From: Oscillospiraceae bacterium
GTDB taxonomy: Bacteria; Bacillota; Clostridia; Oscillospirales; Oscillospiraceae
Length of the DNA: 7,061 nucleotides
Assembly (NCBI GenBank): GCA_017435245.1
Contig: JAFSFK010000079.1
Location: 1-7,061, forward strand
Direction: 5' to 3'
Shown here: positions 1 to 5,295 of the stretch, piece after piece
Numbering within the stretch: position 1 is the stretch's first letter
How the letters are laid out: the number at the start of each line of letters is the position of its first letter
Program-made: the position numbers and the translations under genes
The notes under the pieces: generated by a model
Databases searched by the model: none
What the model saw: only the letters and a program-made list of their open reading frames with translations
What the model was told of the DNA's origin: nothing

Positions 1-156
1 ATCGCTCCCCCCTGCCGGCACGCATTTTCGTTTGTTCAGCAATCCTTTTCCGAATTTATGGAGTACTGTGCTCTCAAGAGTTGCGTTCCTTTTAACAAAA
101 TGGAAACAGAAGGCTTTGCAACACAGGAACGATACCGAGCGCAGCTTTGTCGATGA
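1..156 (+). CDS. Possible 3' end of an unidentified upstream gene (partial)
   Basis: A reading frame is open from the first base of the window to a TGA at 154-156 (51 codons). Its last part reads like protein (…MEYCALKSCVPFNKMETEGF…, ending …RYRAQLCR), but I recognise no family. A second frame is also open here, to position 241, and runs on through the repeat end at 198-214, so it is less credible. No start codon with a ribosome binding site is visible for either frame. The call rests only on openness and composition; the stretch could equally be non-coding. Confidence 0.25.
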   Translation: MAPPCRHAFSFVQQSFSEFMEYCALKSCVPFNKMETEGFATQERYRAQLCR

Positions 157-181
157 TTGCCGCACAGTGCACGAATTTCCT

Positions 182-197
182 GCCGGGGCATCCCGGC
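182..197. terminator. GC-rich hairpin, possible terminator of the upstream transcript
   Basis: GCCGGG (182-187) pairs with CCCGGC (192-197) across a GCAT loop. No T-tract follows; instead the sequence runs into a repeat end (198-214). It lies after the possible upstream stop codon and before the queH promoter, where a terminator would be expected. Weak because the U-run is missing. Confidence 0.3.
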
Positions 198-214
198 CGA
201 TAAACTGGAATTTG
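198..214 (-). repeat. Solo copy of the ~20-bp 3'-end repeat (copy a)
   Basis: CGATAAACTGGAATTTG is identical over 17 bases to 6029-6045, the right arm of the composite element downstream of bioY. Reverse-complemented, it reads CAAATTCCAGTTTATCG. No clear inverted partner is visible just upstream, although AATTTCC at about 175-181 could be a decayed one. It is one of six family copies in this window. Confidence 0.75.
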
Positions 215-284
215 AACATCTCTAGGATACCACAGCTGTAACGCAAAATTTACACAATCAGGGCGCAAAGGTATTTTTCCTTTC

Positions 285-313
285 TTGCGTACCGATAAAA
301 GAAATGGTATAAT
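285..313 (+). promoter_or_regulatory. Sigma-A-type promoter for the queH operon
   Basis: A perfect TATAAT -10 box at 308-313 is preceded by TG at 305-306 (extended -10, TGG-TATAAT). TTGCGT at 285-290 is a half-matching -35 box at the ideal 17-bp spacing. Transcription would start near 320, giving a leader of about 22 bases before the ATG at 342. An AAAGG/CCTTT small inverted repeat (267-271, 279-283) sits just upstream of the -35; I assign it no role. Confidence 0.75.
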
Positions 314-341
314 GAAAAAAACTGTTTGCGAGGAAATGTCT

Positions 342-887
342 ATGAAAACCCTGCTGCATATCTGCTGCGCCCCCTGTGCCAATCAGTGCATCGAGGTGCT
401 GAGGGGAGATAAAATTGAGGTCACCGGCTTCTGGTACAACCCCAATATCCACCCCTTTACCGAGTACCGTGCACGGCGCAACTGCTTAAGAGATTACGCC
501 CCCACCATCGACCTGCCCCTGATCGAGCAAAACGATTACGCCCTGCGGCCCTTCATCCGGGAGGTCGCCGGGGATATCGGAAACCGCTGCGGTAAATGCT
601 ATGAAATGCGGCTGTTTGAGACCGCCCGGCAGGCTGCCGAGGGGGGCTTCGACAGCTTTACCTCCTCACTCTTTATCAGCCCTTACCAGAATCACGAGCT
701 GATGCGCCAGACTGCGGAGCGGGCAGCGAAAGAATACGGTGTGGAATTTCTGTATCGGGATTTTCGTCCCTACTTCCGTGCCGGACAGGAGGTCGCCCGG
801 GAGCTGGGTTTTTATATGCAGAAATACTGCGGCTGCGTCTTTTCCGAAGAAGAAAGATACTTGAAAAAGTCTAAGATCATTCCCTAG
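342..887 (+). CDS. queH: Epoxyqueuosine reductase QueH (DUF208 family)
   Basis: QueH reduces epoxyqueuosine to queuosine in the tRNA anticodon wobble position, the last step of queuosine synthesis, and is the non-orthologous replacement of cobalamin-dependent QueG. The 181-residue protein has the family's cysteine pattern: C8, C9 and C12 (HICCAPC), C83 and C86 (RCGKCYEMR), and C163 and C165 (QKYCGC). These supply iron-sulfur and iron ligands in the family. YNPNIHP (32-38), EYRAR and FTSSLFISPYQN are also family signatures. I chose the ATG at 342 because AGGA at 331-334 is well spaced upstream and the promoter -10 box ends at 313; a longer frame from 285 would start inside the promoter. It is the first gene of the operon, and its stop codon overlaps the next gene's Shine-Dalgarno sequence. 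Cytoplasmic; no anomaly seen. Confidence 0.95.
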   Translation: MKTLLHICCAPCANQCIEVLRGDKIEVTGFWYNPNIHPFTEYRARRNCLRDYAPTIDLPLIEQNDYALRPFIREVAGDIGNRCGKCYEMRLFETARQAAEGGFDSFTSSLFISPYQNHELMRQTAERAAKEYGVEFLYRDFRPYFRAGQEVARELGFYMQKYCGCVFSEEERYLKKSKIIP

Positions 888-891
888 GAGG
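886..891 (+). promoter_or_regulatory. Ribosome binding site overlapping the queH stop
   Basis: AGGAGG at 886-891 uses the AG of the queH TAG stop codon (885-887) and lies 4 bases before the ATG at 896. The overlap suggests that ribosomes terminating on queH help start translation of the methyltransferase. Confidence 0.8.
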
Positions 892-895
892 AACT

Positions 896-2029
896 ATGAA
901 GGATTTACAGTTTATCGTCCCCTGCCTTTTTGGCTTGGAGGGCATTGCCGGCGACGAGCTGCGCCGGTTAGGGATGGAAAATGTCCGGGTGGAGGACCGC
1001 CGTGTCCTGTTCACCGGTGATACCGGCGCTATGGCAAAGGCAAATATCTGCCTGCGCACCGGCGAGCGGGTGATGCTGGTGCTGGCGCAATTTGAAGCAA
1101 AGTCCTTTGAGGAGCTGTTCCAGGGGGTGTACCGCACCAATCTGGAGGATTTCATTCCCAAGGACGGTCAGTTCCCTGTGAAGGGTCACTGCCTCAACAG
1201 CCAGCTTATGAGTGTTTCCGACTGCCAGGCGATCATCAAAAAAGCCGCCTCCAAGCGGCTGGGTGAAAAGTACGGCATCAGCTGGCTGCCGGAGAGCGGC
1301 ATCAAGTTCCAGCTCCACTTTACCATCTTAAATGACCAAGTGACCCTGTCTTTGGACACCTCCGGTCCGGGTCTTCATAAGCGGGGCTACCGTGCTGTGG
1401 GCAACGACGCCCCTCTGCACGAAACGCTGGCGGCAGGCATGATCCAGCTGACCCGTTTCCGGGGCAGAGAGTTTTTGTGGGATCCCTTCTGCGGCAGCGG
1501 CACCATTCCCATCGAGGCGGCGCTGATCGCCAAGAACCGGGCGCCGGGTCTTAACCGCCATTTTTCCGCCGAGGAATACCCTTGGGTGGAAAAATCTGTG
1601 TGGACGCAGGGAAAAGAGGAAGCTAAGGATAAGGAGTTTAACGGCAAATACCGCATTATGGGTTCCGACAGCGACCCCAGCTGTGTTTCTTTGTCCTTTG
1701 CCAATGCCCGCAAAGCCGGTGTTTCCGACTGCGTTACCTTCCAGGACGGTGATGCCACCAAAATGAGCCTGCCCTCTGATTCCGGCATCCTCATCTGCAA
1801 CCCGCCCTACGGCGAGCGGATGATGGAGCAGCAGAGTGCCCAGCGGCTTTATTCTGCTTTGGGACGGCATCTGAAGTTTGCCAACGACTGGAAGAAATTT
1901 GTCATCACCTCCGAGCCGGAGTTTGAGCATTACTTCGGCCGCCGGGCGGACAAAAAGCGGAAATTCTACAACGGCAAGATCAAGTGCGACTACTATATGT
2001 TCACCGATAACGCAAGAAAGAAGAAATGA
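896..2029 (+). CDS. ypsC: THUMP-domain class I SAM-dependent RNA (guanine-N2) methyltransferase, YpsC/RlmL-N type
   Basis: This 377-residue protein is predicted to methylate a guanine of 23S rRNA; the Gram-negative relative is the N-terminal half of RlmL, which makes m2G2445. The order is a short ferredoxin-like segment (about 1-50), a THUMP RNA-binding domain (about 50-155), the linker motif HKRGYR (161-166), then a Rossmann methyltransferase. SAM motif I is DPFCGSGT (196-203) and the catalytic motif IV is NPPYGER (302-308), the N-P-P-Y form typical of amino-N methylation of bases. The C-terminus is lysine-rich (NARKKK). The length matches Firmicute YpsC and is about half of full RlmL because the second methyltransferase domain is absent. 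The start has a strong AGGAGG at 886. The stop codon TGA (2027-2029) is one base before the next ATG. The exact target base is known only by analogy. Confidence 0.93.
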   Translation: MKDLQFIVPCLFGLEGIAGDELRRLGMENVRVEDRRVLFTGDTGAMAKANICLRTGERVMLVLAQFEAKSFEELFQGVYRTNLEDFIPKDGQFPVKGHCLNSQLMSVSDCQAIIKKAASKRLGEKYGISWLPESGIKFQLHFTILNDQVTLSLDTSGPGLHKRGYRAVGNDAPLHETLAAGMIQLTRFRGREFLWDPFCGSGTIPIEAALIAKNRAPGLNRHFSAEEYPWVEKSVWTQGKEEAKDKEFNGKYRIMGSDSDPSCVSLSFANARKAGVSDCVTFQDGDATKMSLPSDSGILICNPPYGERMMEQQSAQRLYSALGRHLKFANDWKKFVITSEPEFEHYFGRRADKKRKFYNGKIKCDYYMFTDNARKKK

Positions 2030-2030
2030 T

Positions 2031-2957
2031 ATGAAGCATCTGTTTATCATCAATCCCGCTGCCGGCAGCAGAAACCAAACGGAAATCTACCGCAAGCAAA
2101 TCGCCCAGGTTTGCGAGAAAAAGGGACTGGACTACTCCGTTCAGGTCTCCGCCGCTCCCGGGCGCTGCTGCAAGATCGCCCGGCGTGCTGCCGAAACCGG
2201 AGAGGAATACCGGATCTACGCCTGCGGCGGTGACGGTACCCTCAACGAAGTGGTCAACGGCGCGGCAGGCTATCCCAACGTTTCCGTCACCACCTTCGCC
2301 GGCGGCAGCGGCAATGACTTTGCCCGGATGTTCAGCCAGCCGGAGGCCTTCCGGGATCTGGAACGGCTGCTGGATTCCGAGGAAACAGAATTTGATCTGA
2401 TCCGCTGCAACGACGATTACAGCCTGAATATCTGCTCCGTAGGCTTCGATGCCCGCATCGGCACCGATGTTGCCAATTATAAACGGCTGCCTCTGCTCCA
2501 CGGCTTCCGTGCCTATGCCGCTTCTGTGGTGGTGAACACCATCAAAGGCGTGTGCGAACATTATGTGATCGAAATAAATGGCGAGGTCATCGACGGCAAG
2601 CAGACCCTCATCTGCGCCTGCAACGGTCAATTCTACGGCGGCGGTTTTAACCCCGTCCCCGAGGCTGACCCCACAGACGGACTGCTGGATGTGCTGGTGG
2701 TAAAGGATGTATCCCGGCTGCAGGTTGCCCAGGTCGTGGGCAAGTACAAGAATGGCAAGTATAAGGATTATCCCCATCTGATCCGGCATTTCCGTACCGA
2801 TCGGCTGAAGATCACCTGCGACAAGCCCAGTCCCATCAACTTAGACGGCGAGCTGCGCCTTCTGCAGGAGGTAGAGCTTTCCATTGCTAAGGAAAAGCTG
2901 CGCTTCTTCTACCCCAAGGGCCTCAGCTGGCAGAAGGTACCTGCTGTGGCAAAATAA
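2031..2957 (+). CDS. Diacylglycerol kinase family lipid kinase (YegS/DagK type)
   Basis: This 308-residue enzyme belongs to the soluble DAGK-catalytic superfamily, which phosphorylates diacylglycerol or a related lipid with ATP at the inner membrane face and recycles it into phospholipid synthesis. Visible motifs are IINPAAGSRN (6-15, nucleotide-binding strand and loop), GGDGTLNEVVNG (66-77, the family signature), GGSGNDFAR (91-99), the YGGGFNPVPEADPTDGLLD region (202-220) and NLDGE (270-274). The length is normal for the family. I start at the ATG at 2031, which fits conserved residue 1 of the fold (MKHLFIINP); an upstream extension to 1878 would only overlap the methyltransferase. The purine-rich AAGAAAGAAG before it is a poor Shine-Dalgarno, so translation probably depends on coupling to the preceding stop at 2027-2029. 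Substrate (diacylglycerol, undecaprenol or other lipid) cannot be settled from sequence. Confidence 0.9.
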   Translation: MKHLFIINPAAGSRNQTEIYRKQIAQVCEKKGLDYSVQVSAAPGRCCKIARRAAETGEEYRIYACGGDGTLNEVVNGAAGYPNVSVTTFAGGSGNDFARMFSQPEAFRDLERLLDSEETEFDLIRCNDDYSLNICSVGFDARIGTDVANYKRLPLLHGFRAYAASVVVNTIKGVCEHYVIEINGEVIDGKQTLICACNGQFYGGGFNPVPEADPTDGLLDVLVVKDVSRLQVAQVVGKYKNGKYKDYPHLIRHFRTDRLKITCDKPSPINLDGELRLLQEVELSIAKEKLRFFYPKGLSWQKVPAVAK

Positions 2958-2969
2958 TACATATGGAAG

Positions 2970-2996
2970 AATCCCCGGGCAACGCCCGGGGATTTT
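2970..2996 (+). terminator. Rho-independent terminator of the queH operon
   Basis: AATCCCCGGGC (2970-2980) pairs perfectly with GCCCGGGGATT (2984-2994) across an AAC loop, 12 bases after the lipid-kinase stop; the T-run TTTT (2993-2996) overlaps its base. The T-tract is short, but the stem is very strong. It lies between convergent genes and could also halt the xre transcript from the other strand. Confidence 0.85.
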
Positions 2997-3008
2997 ATAG
3001 TTTCTCGA

Positions 3009-3230
3009 TTACTTTTTCGGATAGGGCTTTTTTACATTTGTACGACCCAAAAGATAGTCAACACTGACATCATAATAATCCGCCAGAGAATGCAGCGCTG
3101 ATACAGGGATATTCAGCGCACCCAATTCATAGTCCGAGTATGTTGTCTGGTGGATCTTTAAATGCTCTGCCAAGTCCTTCTGTTTCAGGTCTTTGTCTTC
3201 CCGCAAATCCCGCAAGCGATTTTGGTACAT
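3009..3230 (-). CDS. Small XRE-family (Cro/CI-type) helix-turn-helix regulator
   Basis: This 73-residue protein is essentially a single HTH_3 domain. Residues 5-61 hold the five helices: KQKDLAEHL (16-24) is helix 2 and IHQTTYSDYELG (26-37) is the recognition helix and turn, followed by IPVSALHSLADYYDVSVDYLLGR, the classic end of the fold. A basic tail (KKPYPKK) follows. There is no sensor or peptidase domain, so any signal would act by dimerisation or through a partner protein. GAGGTG at 3236-3241 lies 5 bases before the ATG. Just upstream are two GGGA-N3-TCCC inverted repeats (3257-3273 and 3278-3302), the natural binding sites for a dimer of this family, so autoregulation and control of the divergent small gene are likely. 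The function of the regulon is unknown. Confidence 0.93.
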   Translation of the reverse strand: MYQNRLRDLREDKDLKQKDLAEHLKIHQTTYSDYELGALNIPVSALHSLADYYDVSVDYLLGRTNVKKPYPKK

Positions 3231-3256
3231 ACCATCACCTCGGAATTATTATTGCT

Positions 3257-3273
3257 TAAGGGATATTCCCATA
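3257..3273. promoter_or_regulatory. Operator O1 for the XRE repressor
   Basis: TAAGGGATATTCCCATA is an inverted repeat centred on 3265: GGGA and TCCC around TAT, with one mismatch in the outer arms. It shares its core with O2, whose centre is 25 bp away. It lies 27 bp ahead of the xre start codon, close to where the xre transcript should begin. Binding by XRE is inferred. Confidence 0.7.
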
Positions 3274-3302
3274 TTGCATTTTAAGGGATTTTCCCTTAAA
3301 AT
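3274..3302 (+). promoter_or_regulatory. Plus-strand promoter for the orphan small gene, overlapped by O2
   Basis: TTGCAT (3274-3279) and TAAAAT (3297-3302) are separated by exactly 17 bp, a good sigma-A promoter reading away from xre. The spacer is almost wholly the O2 palindrome, so a bound repressor would block RNA polymerase. Because O2 is symmetric, TAAAAT also occurs on the minus strand (3283-3278), but with no convincing -35 for xre. Confidence 0.65.
3278..3302. promoter_or_regulatory. Operator O2, perfect palindrome for the XRE repressor
   Basis: Two 11-bp arms match perfectly: ATTTTAAGGGA (3278-3288) and TCCCTTAAAAT (3292-3302) around a TTT centre. The core GGGA-N3-TCCC is the same as in O1. 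As the better of the two sites it is probably the high-affinity one. It covers the spacer and -10 of the plus-strand promoter. Confidence 0.8.
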
Positions 3303-3316
3303 ATACCTATCACAAA

Positions 3317-3593
3317 GGGCGGTACGCCATAGTGATGAACCGGTTTTGAACAGGTCCTTTTCTCCAATACTGCACAAAAAAATTCCCGAAATGCGTCAGT
3401 ATTCCGGAAATTTTATTGTTTGTCTTGAAGAAAAGTTCCTACTTCAAAACTGCATCGCACCTCAAAAAGGCGGAGATTCTCGCCAGACAAGGAAAAAAGC
3501 GCAGAAATACTTGGTGTATTACGAGCATTTTTGCCGCCGTATGGCGTGGATAAACGCCTTTTTGAGGCGATTTATCACTATGGTGCACCGCCC
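3317..3593. mobile_element. 277-bp MITE-like palindromic element
   Basis: The terminal inverted repeats are 23 bp long (3317-3339 and 3571-3593) and begin GGGCGGT…; they match at 20 of 23 positions, with two of the three differences being G-T pairs. Nested inside are a perfect 13-bp inverted repeat, CCTCAAAAAGGCG (3460-3472) with CGCCTTTTTGAGG (3555-3567), and smaller ones, AATACTG/CAGTATT (3366-3372, 3397-3403), TTGAAG/CTTCAA (3425-3430, 3442-3447) and CGCC-GTAT-GGCG near 3535. There is no transposase. Open frames across it have no credible starts. No clear target-site duplication is seen beyond AA on both sides. It lies between the O2-controlled promoter and the ribosome binding site of the next gene. 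I believe similar sequences recur in gut clostridial genomes, but this was not checked. Confidence 0.75.
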
Positions 3594-3597
3594 AATC

Positions 3598-3604
3598 GGG
3601 AGGG
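3598..3604 (+). promoter_or_regulatory. Ribosome binding site of the orphan small gene
   Basis: GGGAGGG lies 6 bases before the ATG at 3611 and begins only 4 bases beyond the end of the MITE-like element. Its strength is the main argument that the 74-residue frame is a real gene. Confidence 0.75.
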
Positions 3605-3610
3605 TTTCTT

Positions 3611-3835
3611 ATGACAACAAAAACCTTAGATCGGATCCTGGAAATTTACGAGCAAGTACGCAGCAGCGACGAAACATGCACCACTTGGGATATCTATGAA
3701 AAAAGCTATATTGAACTTTATAACTGGATGGACACCCTTTCAGAAGAAGATTGGATGCGCATAGATGATACATTCCACAATCTGTTTGATGTTCATCTGG
3801 CAATGATGGAAATTGCTGTGCATCACACCATATGA
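3611..3835 (+). CDS. Hypothetical 74-residue acidic protein, divergent partner of the XRE regulator
   Basis: I do not recognise this family. The protein is short, acidic and rich in aromatic residues (IYEQ, TWDIYEKSYIELYNWMD, EEDWMRIDD, FHNLF). It looks fully helical, in about three helices (4-19, 25-42, 45-71), with no signal peptide or membrane segment and two cysteine-free ends. Support for a real gene comes from the GGGAGGG site at 3598, a promoter overlapped by an XRE operator upstream, and a strong hairpin directly after the stop codon. An acidic helical protein opposite a bare HTH repressor could be an anti-repressor, a DNA mimic or simply a regulated orphan; nothing in the sequence decides this. 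The leader between promoter and gene is almost entirely the 277-bp palindromic element, so expression may now be altered. Confidence 0.7.
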   Translation: MTTKTLDRILEIYEQVRSSDETCTTWDIYEKSYIELYNWMDTLSEEDWMRIDDTFHNLFDVHLAMMEIAVHHTI

Positions 3836-3836
3836 C

Positions 3837-3868
3837 ATACGCTTCCGGGCATTGCCCGGGAAGCGTAT
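3837..3868 (+). terminator. Hairpin terminator after the small gene
   Basis: ATACGCTTCCGGGC (3837-3850) pairs with GCCCGGGAAGCGTAT (3854-3868) with one bulged G and an ATT loop, starting 2 bases after the TGA stop. Only a weak T-run (CTTT) follows. The CCGGGC/GCCCGG core resembles the operon terminator at 2970. Confidence 0.65.
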
Positions 3869-3876
3869 ATGCTTTC

Positions 3877-3970
3877 AAATTTCAGTTTGTCGAGCAGTTA
3901 ATGTAGGGTTGGGCCTTGGTCCTGCTTCCCTACAATGGCGTATGGAATTCGGCTCGATAAACCGGATTTT
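3877..3970. repeat. Small composite repeat between convergent genes (copies b and c of the 3'-end repeat around a TGTAGGG core)
   Basis: The left arm at 3877-3894 and the inverted right arm at 3953-3970 match at 14 of 18 positions and both resemble AAATTCCAGTTTATCGAG. Inside, TGTAGGG (3902-3908) and CCCTACA (3928-3934) form a perfect 7-bp inverted repeat with the same first seven bases as the element ends at 6907-7046. The right arm ends 3 bases from the carboxypeptidase stop codon. It may act as a bidirectional terminator for the two converging genes. It reads as a decayed, internally deleted relative of the larger elements. Confidence 0.7.
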
Positions 3971-3972
3971 TT

Positions 3973-5121
3973 CTACGCCGAGAAGCAGACATTTCGCAGG
4001 ACTCGCAGGAAAACTTGCCCCCAAGTGAGTTTTTCCACCGGCTGCTGTGCCACCAGCGGGATCTGCGCCAGGATCTGTTCTCCCGCCCGGACGGTCAGTG
4101 TACCCAACCGCTGTCCTGCGCTCACCGGAGCGTGTACTTCCTCCTCCAGCTGGATCTGGGTAGTAACCATACTTTTTTGCGTCTTTTCGATGAGCAAGGC
4201 TTGCTTGTTTCCCGGCACTGCTGCAACACGATCTATCTCTCCCAGCCGCACCGGCACCTGTGCCGATTCCGGCATTTCCGGTTTCACTACAGCATAATTA
4301 GCGAAGCCGTAATCCAGCATGGATTTACAGGCAGAAAACCGTTCCTGAGAGGTTTCACAACCCATCACCACAGCAATCAGTTCCATTCCCTCCCGCTGGG
4401 CAGTGGCAGATAAGCAGTATCCGGCACCGGCGGTGAATCCGGTTTTCAATCCGGTTGCCCCGTTATAAAACCGCACCAGCTTGTTGGTGTTTGACAGACC
4501 GAAAGTGCCGTTTCGCACCGTGTCCATCCAGATAGTGGTGAATTTCTTGATATCCGGATGATTTTCCATCAGCTCCCGGGACATCAGGGCAATGTCGTAG
4601 GCGGAAGTCTTATGGTTTGCCGCATCCTGCCCGTCATCCAATCCGGTACAGTTGACAAAATTGGTATCGTTCATTCCCAATTCCTTTGCCCGATGGTTCA
4701 TTTTTTCAACAAAGGCACTTTCACTGCCAGCAATATGCTCCGCCATAGCACAGGCACAGTCATTGGCTGAAGAAACAGCGATGGACTTGAGCATATCGGA
4801 AACAGACATTGTTTCCCCCACCTTCAGGTAGATCTGACTACCACCCTTTGCTGCGGCGGATTCAGAGGCGGTGACCGTATCCTCCCAGCCAATGCTTCCG
4901 GAATCAATGGCTTCCATAATCAGCAGCATAGTCATTACCTTGGTCACACTGGCAGGTGCCAGAGGCTCGTGGGCATTTTGTTCATAGATCACCGTTCCCG
5001 TTGCCGCATCCATCAAAAGAGCACTTTTCGCCGGTATCTCCATTTCTACACCCCGAACCCCTGTCGGCACAAAGCCTACCAGCAGCGCCAGAACCATCAC
5101 CCATACACCCATCCGCTTCAT
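3973..5121 (-). CDS. Secreted D-alanyl-D-alanine carboxypeptidase (penicillin-binding protein 5/DacF-like, peptidase S11)
   Basis: This enzyme removes the terminal D-Ala from peptidoglycan pentapeptides outside the cell and so limits cross-linking. The 382-residue protein starts with a signal peptide (basic MKR, hydrophobic 5-19, likely cleavage around 24). The S11 catalytic motifs are in order and correctly spaced: SVTK (58-61, acylated Ser58), SAN (118-120) and KTG (226-228). A beta-rich PBP5_C-like domain follows (about 275-360). The end, VEKLTWGQVFLRVLRNVCFSA, is the amphipathic helix that anchors these proteins to the membrane. I chose the ATG at 5121 because GGGGAGGG lies 6 bases upstream and the signal peptide starts there; the frame stays open 32 codons further back without a leader-like sequence. 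Its size fits Bacillus DacF or DacB, both sporulation-linked, but I cannot choose a symbol. It is divergent from bioY. Confidence 0.95.
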   Translation of the reverse strand: MKRMGVWVMVLALLVGFVPTGVRGVEMEIPAKSALLMDAATGTVIYEQNAHEPLAPASVTKVMTMLLIMEAIDSGSIGWEDTVTASESAAAKGGSQIYLKVGETMSVSDMLKSIAVSSANDCACAMAEHIAGSESAFVEKMNHRAKELGMNDTNFVNCTGLDDGQDAANHKTSAYDIALMSRELMENHPDIKKFTTIWMDTVRNGTFGLSNTNKLVRFYNGATGLKTGFTAGAGYCLSATAQREGMELIAVVMGCETSQERFSACKSMLDYGFANYAVVKPEMPESAQVPVRLGEIDRVAAVPGNKQALLIEKTQKSMVTTQIQLEEEVHAPVSAGQRLGTLTVRAGEQILAQIPLVAQQPVEKLTWGQVFLRVLRNVCFSA

Positions 5122-5181
5122 AACGATCCCTCCCCGGTTTTCTACAAAAGCATATGAGGCGTGTCCTTGTAATATGTCCCG

Positions 5182-5210
5182 TTGACTTTCCCGTTTTCTT
5201 TTGTTATTGT
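5182..5210 (+). promoter_or_regulatory. Candidate bioY promoter
   Basis: TTGACT (5182-5187) and TATTGT (5205-5210) are separated by 17 bp. The -35 is strong and the -10 weak. Transcription would begin near 5217, leaving a leader of about 80 bases. No equally good promoter is seen for the divergent carboxypeptidase gene. Confidence 0.5.
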
Positions 5211-5247
5211 ATCTCAAAGTGTCATTCTGAGCCGGTGTGGGAATTTG

Positions 5248-5261
5248 GAGGAATTTTCCTC
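5248..5261. promoter_or_regulatory. Palindrome in the bioY leader, possible operator
   Basis: GAGGAA (5248-5253) and TTCCTC (5256-5261) form a perfect inverted repeat around TT, just downstream of the presumed transcription start. It does not look like a BirA site, which has TTGT…ACAA-type arms. It could be an operator for an unknown regulator or part of a degraded intergenic repeat; the preceding TGTCATTCTGAGC resembles the start of repeats common in many bacterial genomes. Confidence 0.35.
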
Positions 5262-5280
5262 AACCGCTCTGCTGATAACG

Positions 5281-5287
5281 AAAGGGG
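5281..5287 (+). promoter_or_regulatory. Ribosome binding site setting the GTG start of bioY
   Basis: AAAGGGG lies 8 bases before the GTG at 5296 and 23 bases before the first in-frame ATG (5311). This spacing favours the GTG start. Confidence 0.6.
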
Positions 5288-5295
5288 TCAAGCTG

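Noticed and set aside
1878..2030. Longer N-terminus for the lipid kinase
   Set aside because: It would overlap the methyltransferase by about 150 bases and adds serine/threonine-rich sequence absent from the family; the fold starts at the ATG at 2031.
1328..2789. Two long minus-strand open frames opposite the methyltransferase and lipid-kinase genes
   Set aside because: They mirror the codon pattern of the plus-strand genes, have no ribosome binding site or family motif, and the plus-strand genes are unmistakable.
3311..3600. Target-site duplication flanking the 277-bp element
   Set aside because: The flanks CACAAA and AATCGG share only AA, too short to call.
3193..3699. 168-residue plus-strand frame
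   Set aside because: It starts inside the xre coding strand, runs through the operators and the palindromic element, and ends inside the small gene; no ribosome binding site or domain.
5122..5217. 32-codon extension of the carboxypeptidase
   Set aside because: The signal peptide and a strong GGGGAGGG ribosome binding site both point to the ATG at 5121.
5189..5234. Promoter for the carboxypeptidase gene on the minus strand
   Set aside because: TACAAT (5211-5206) is a fair -10 but nothing resembling a -35 lies 16-18 bp upstream.
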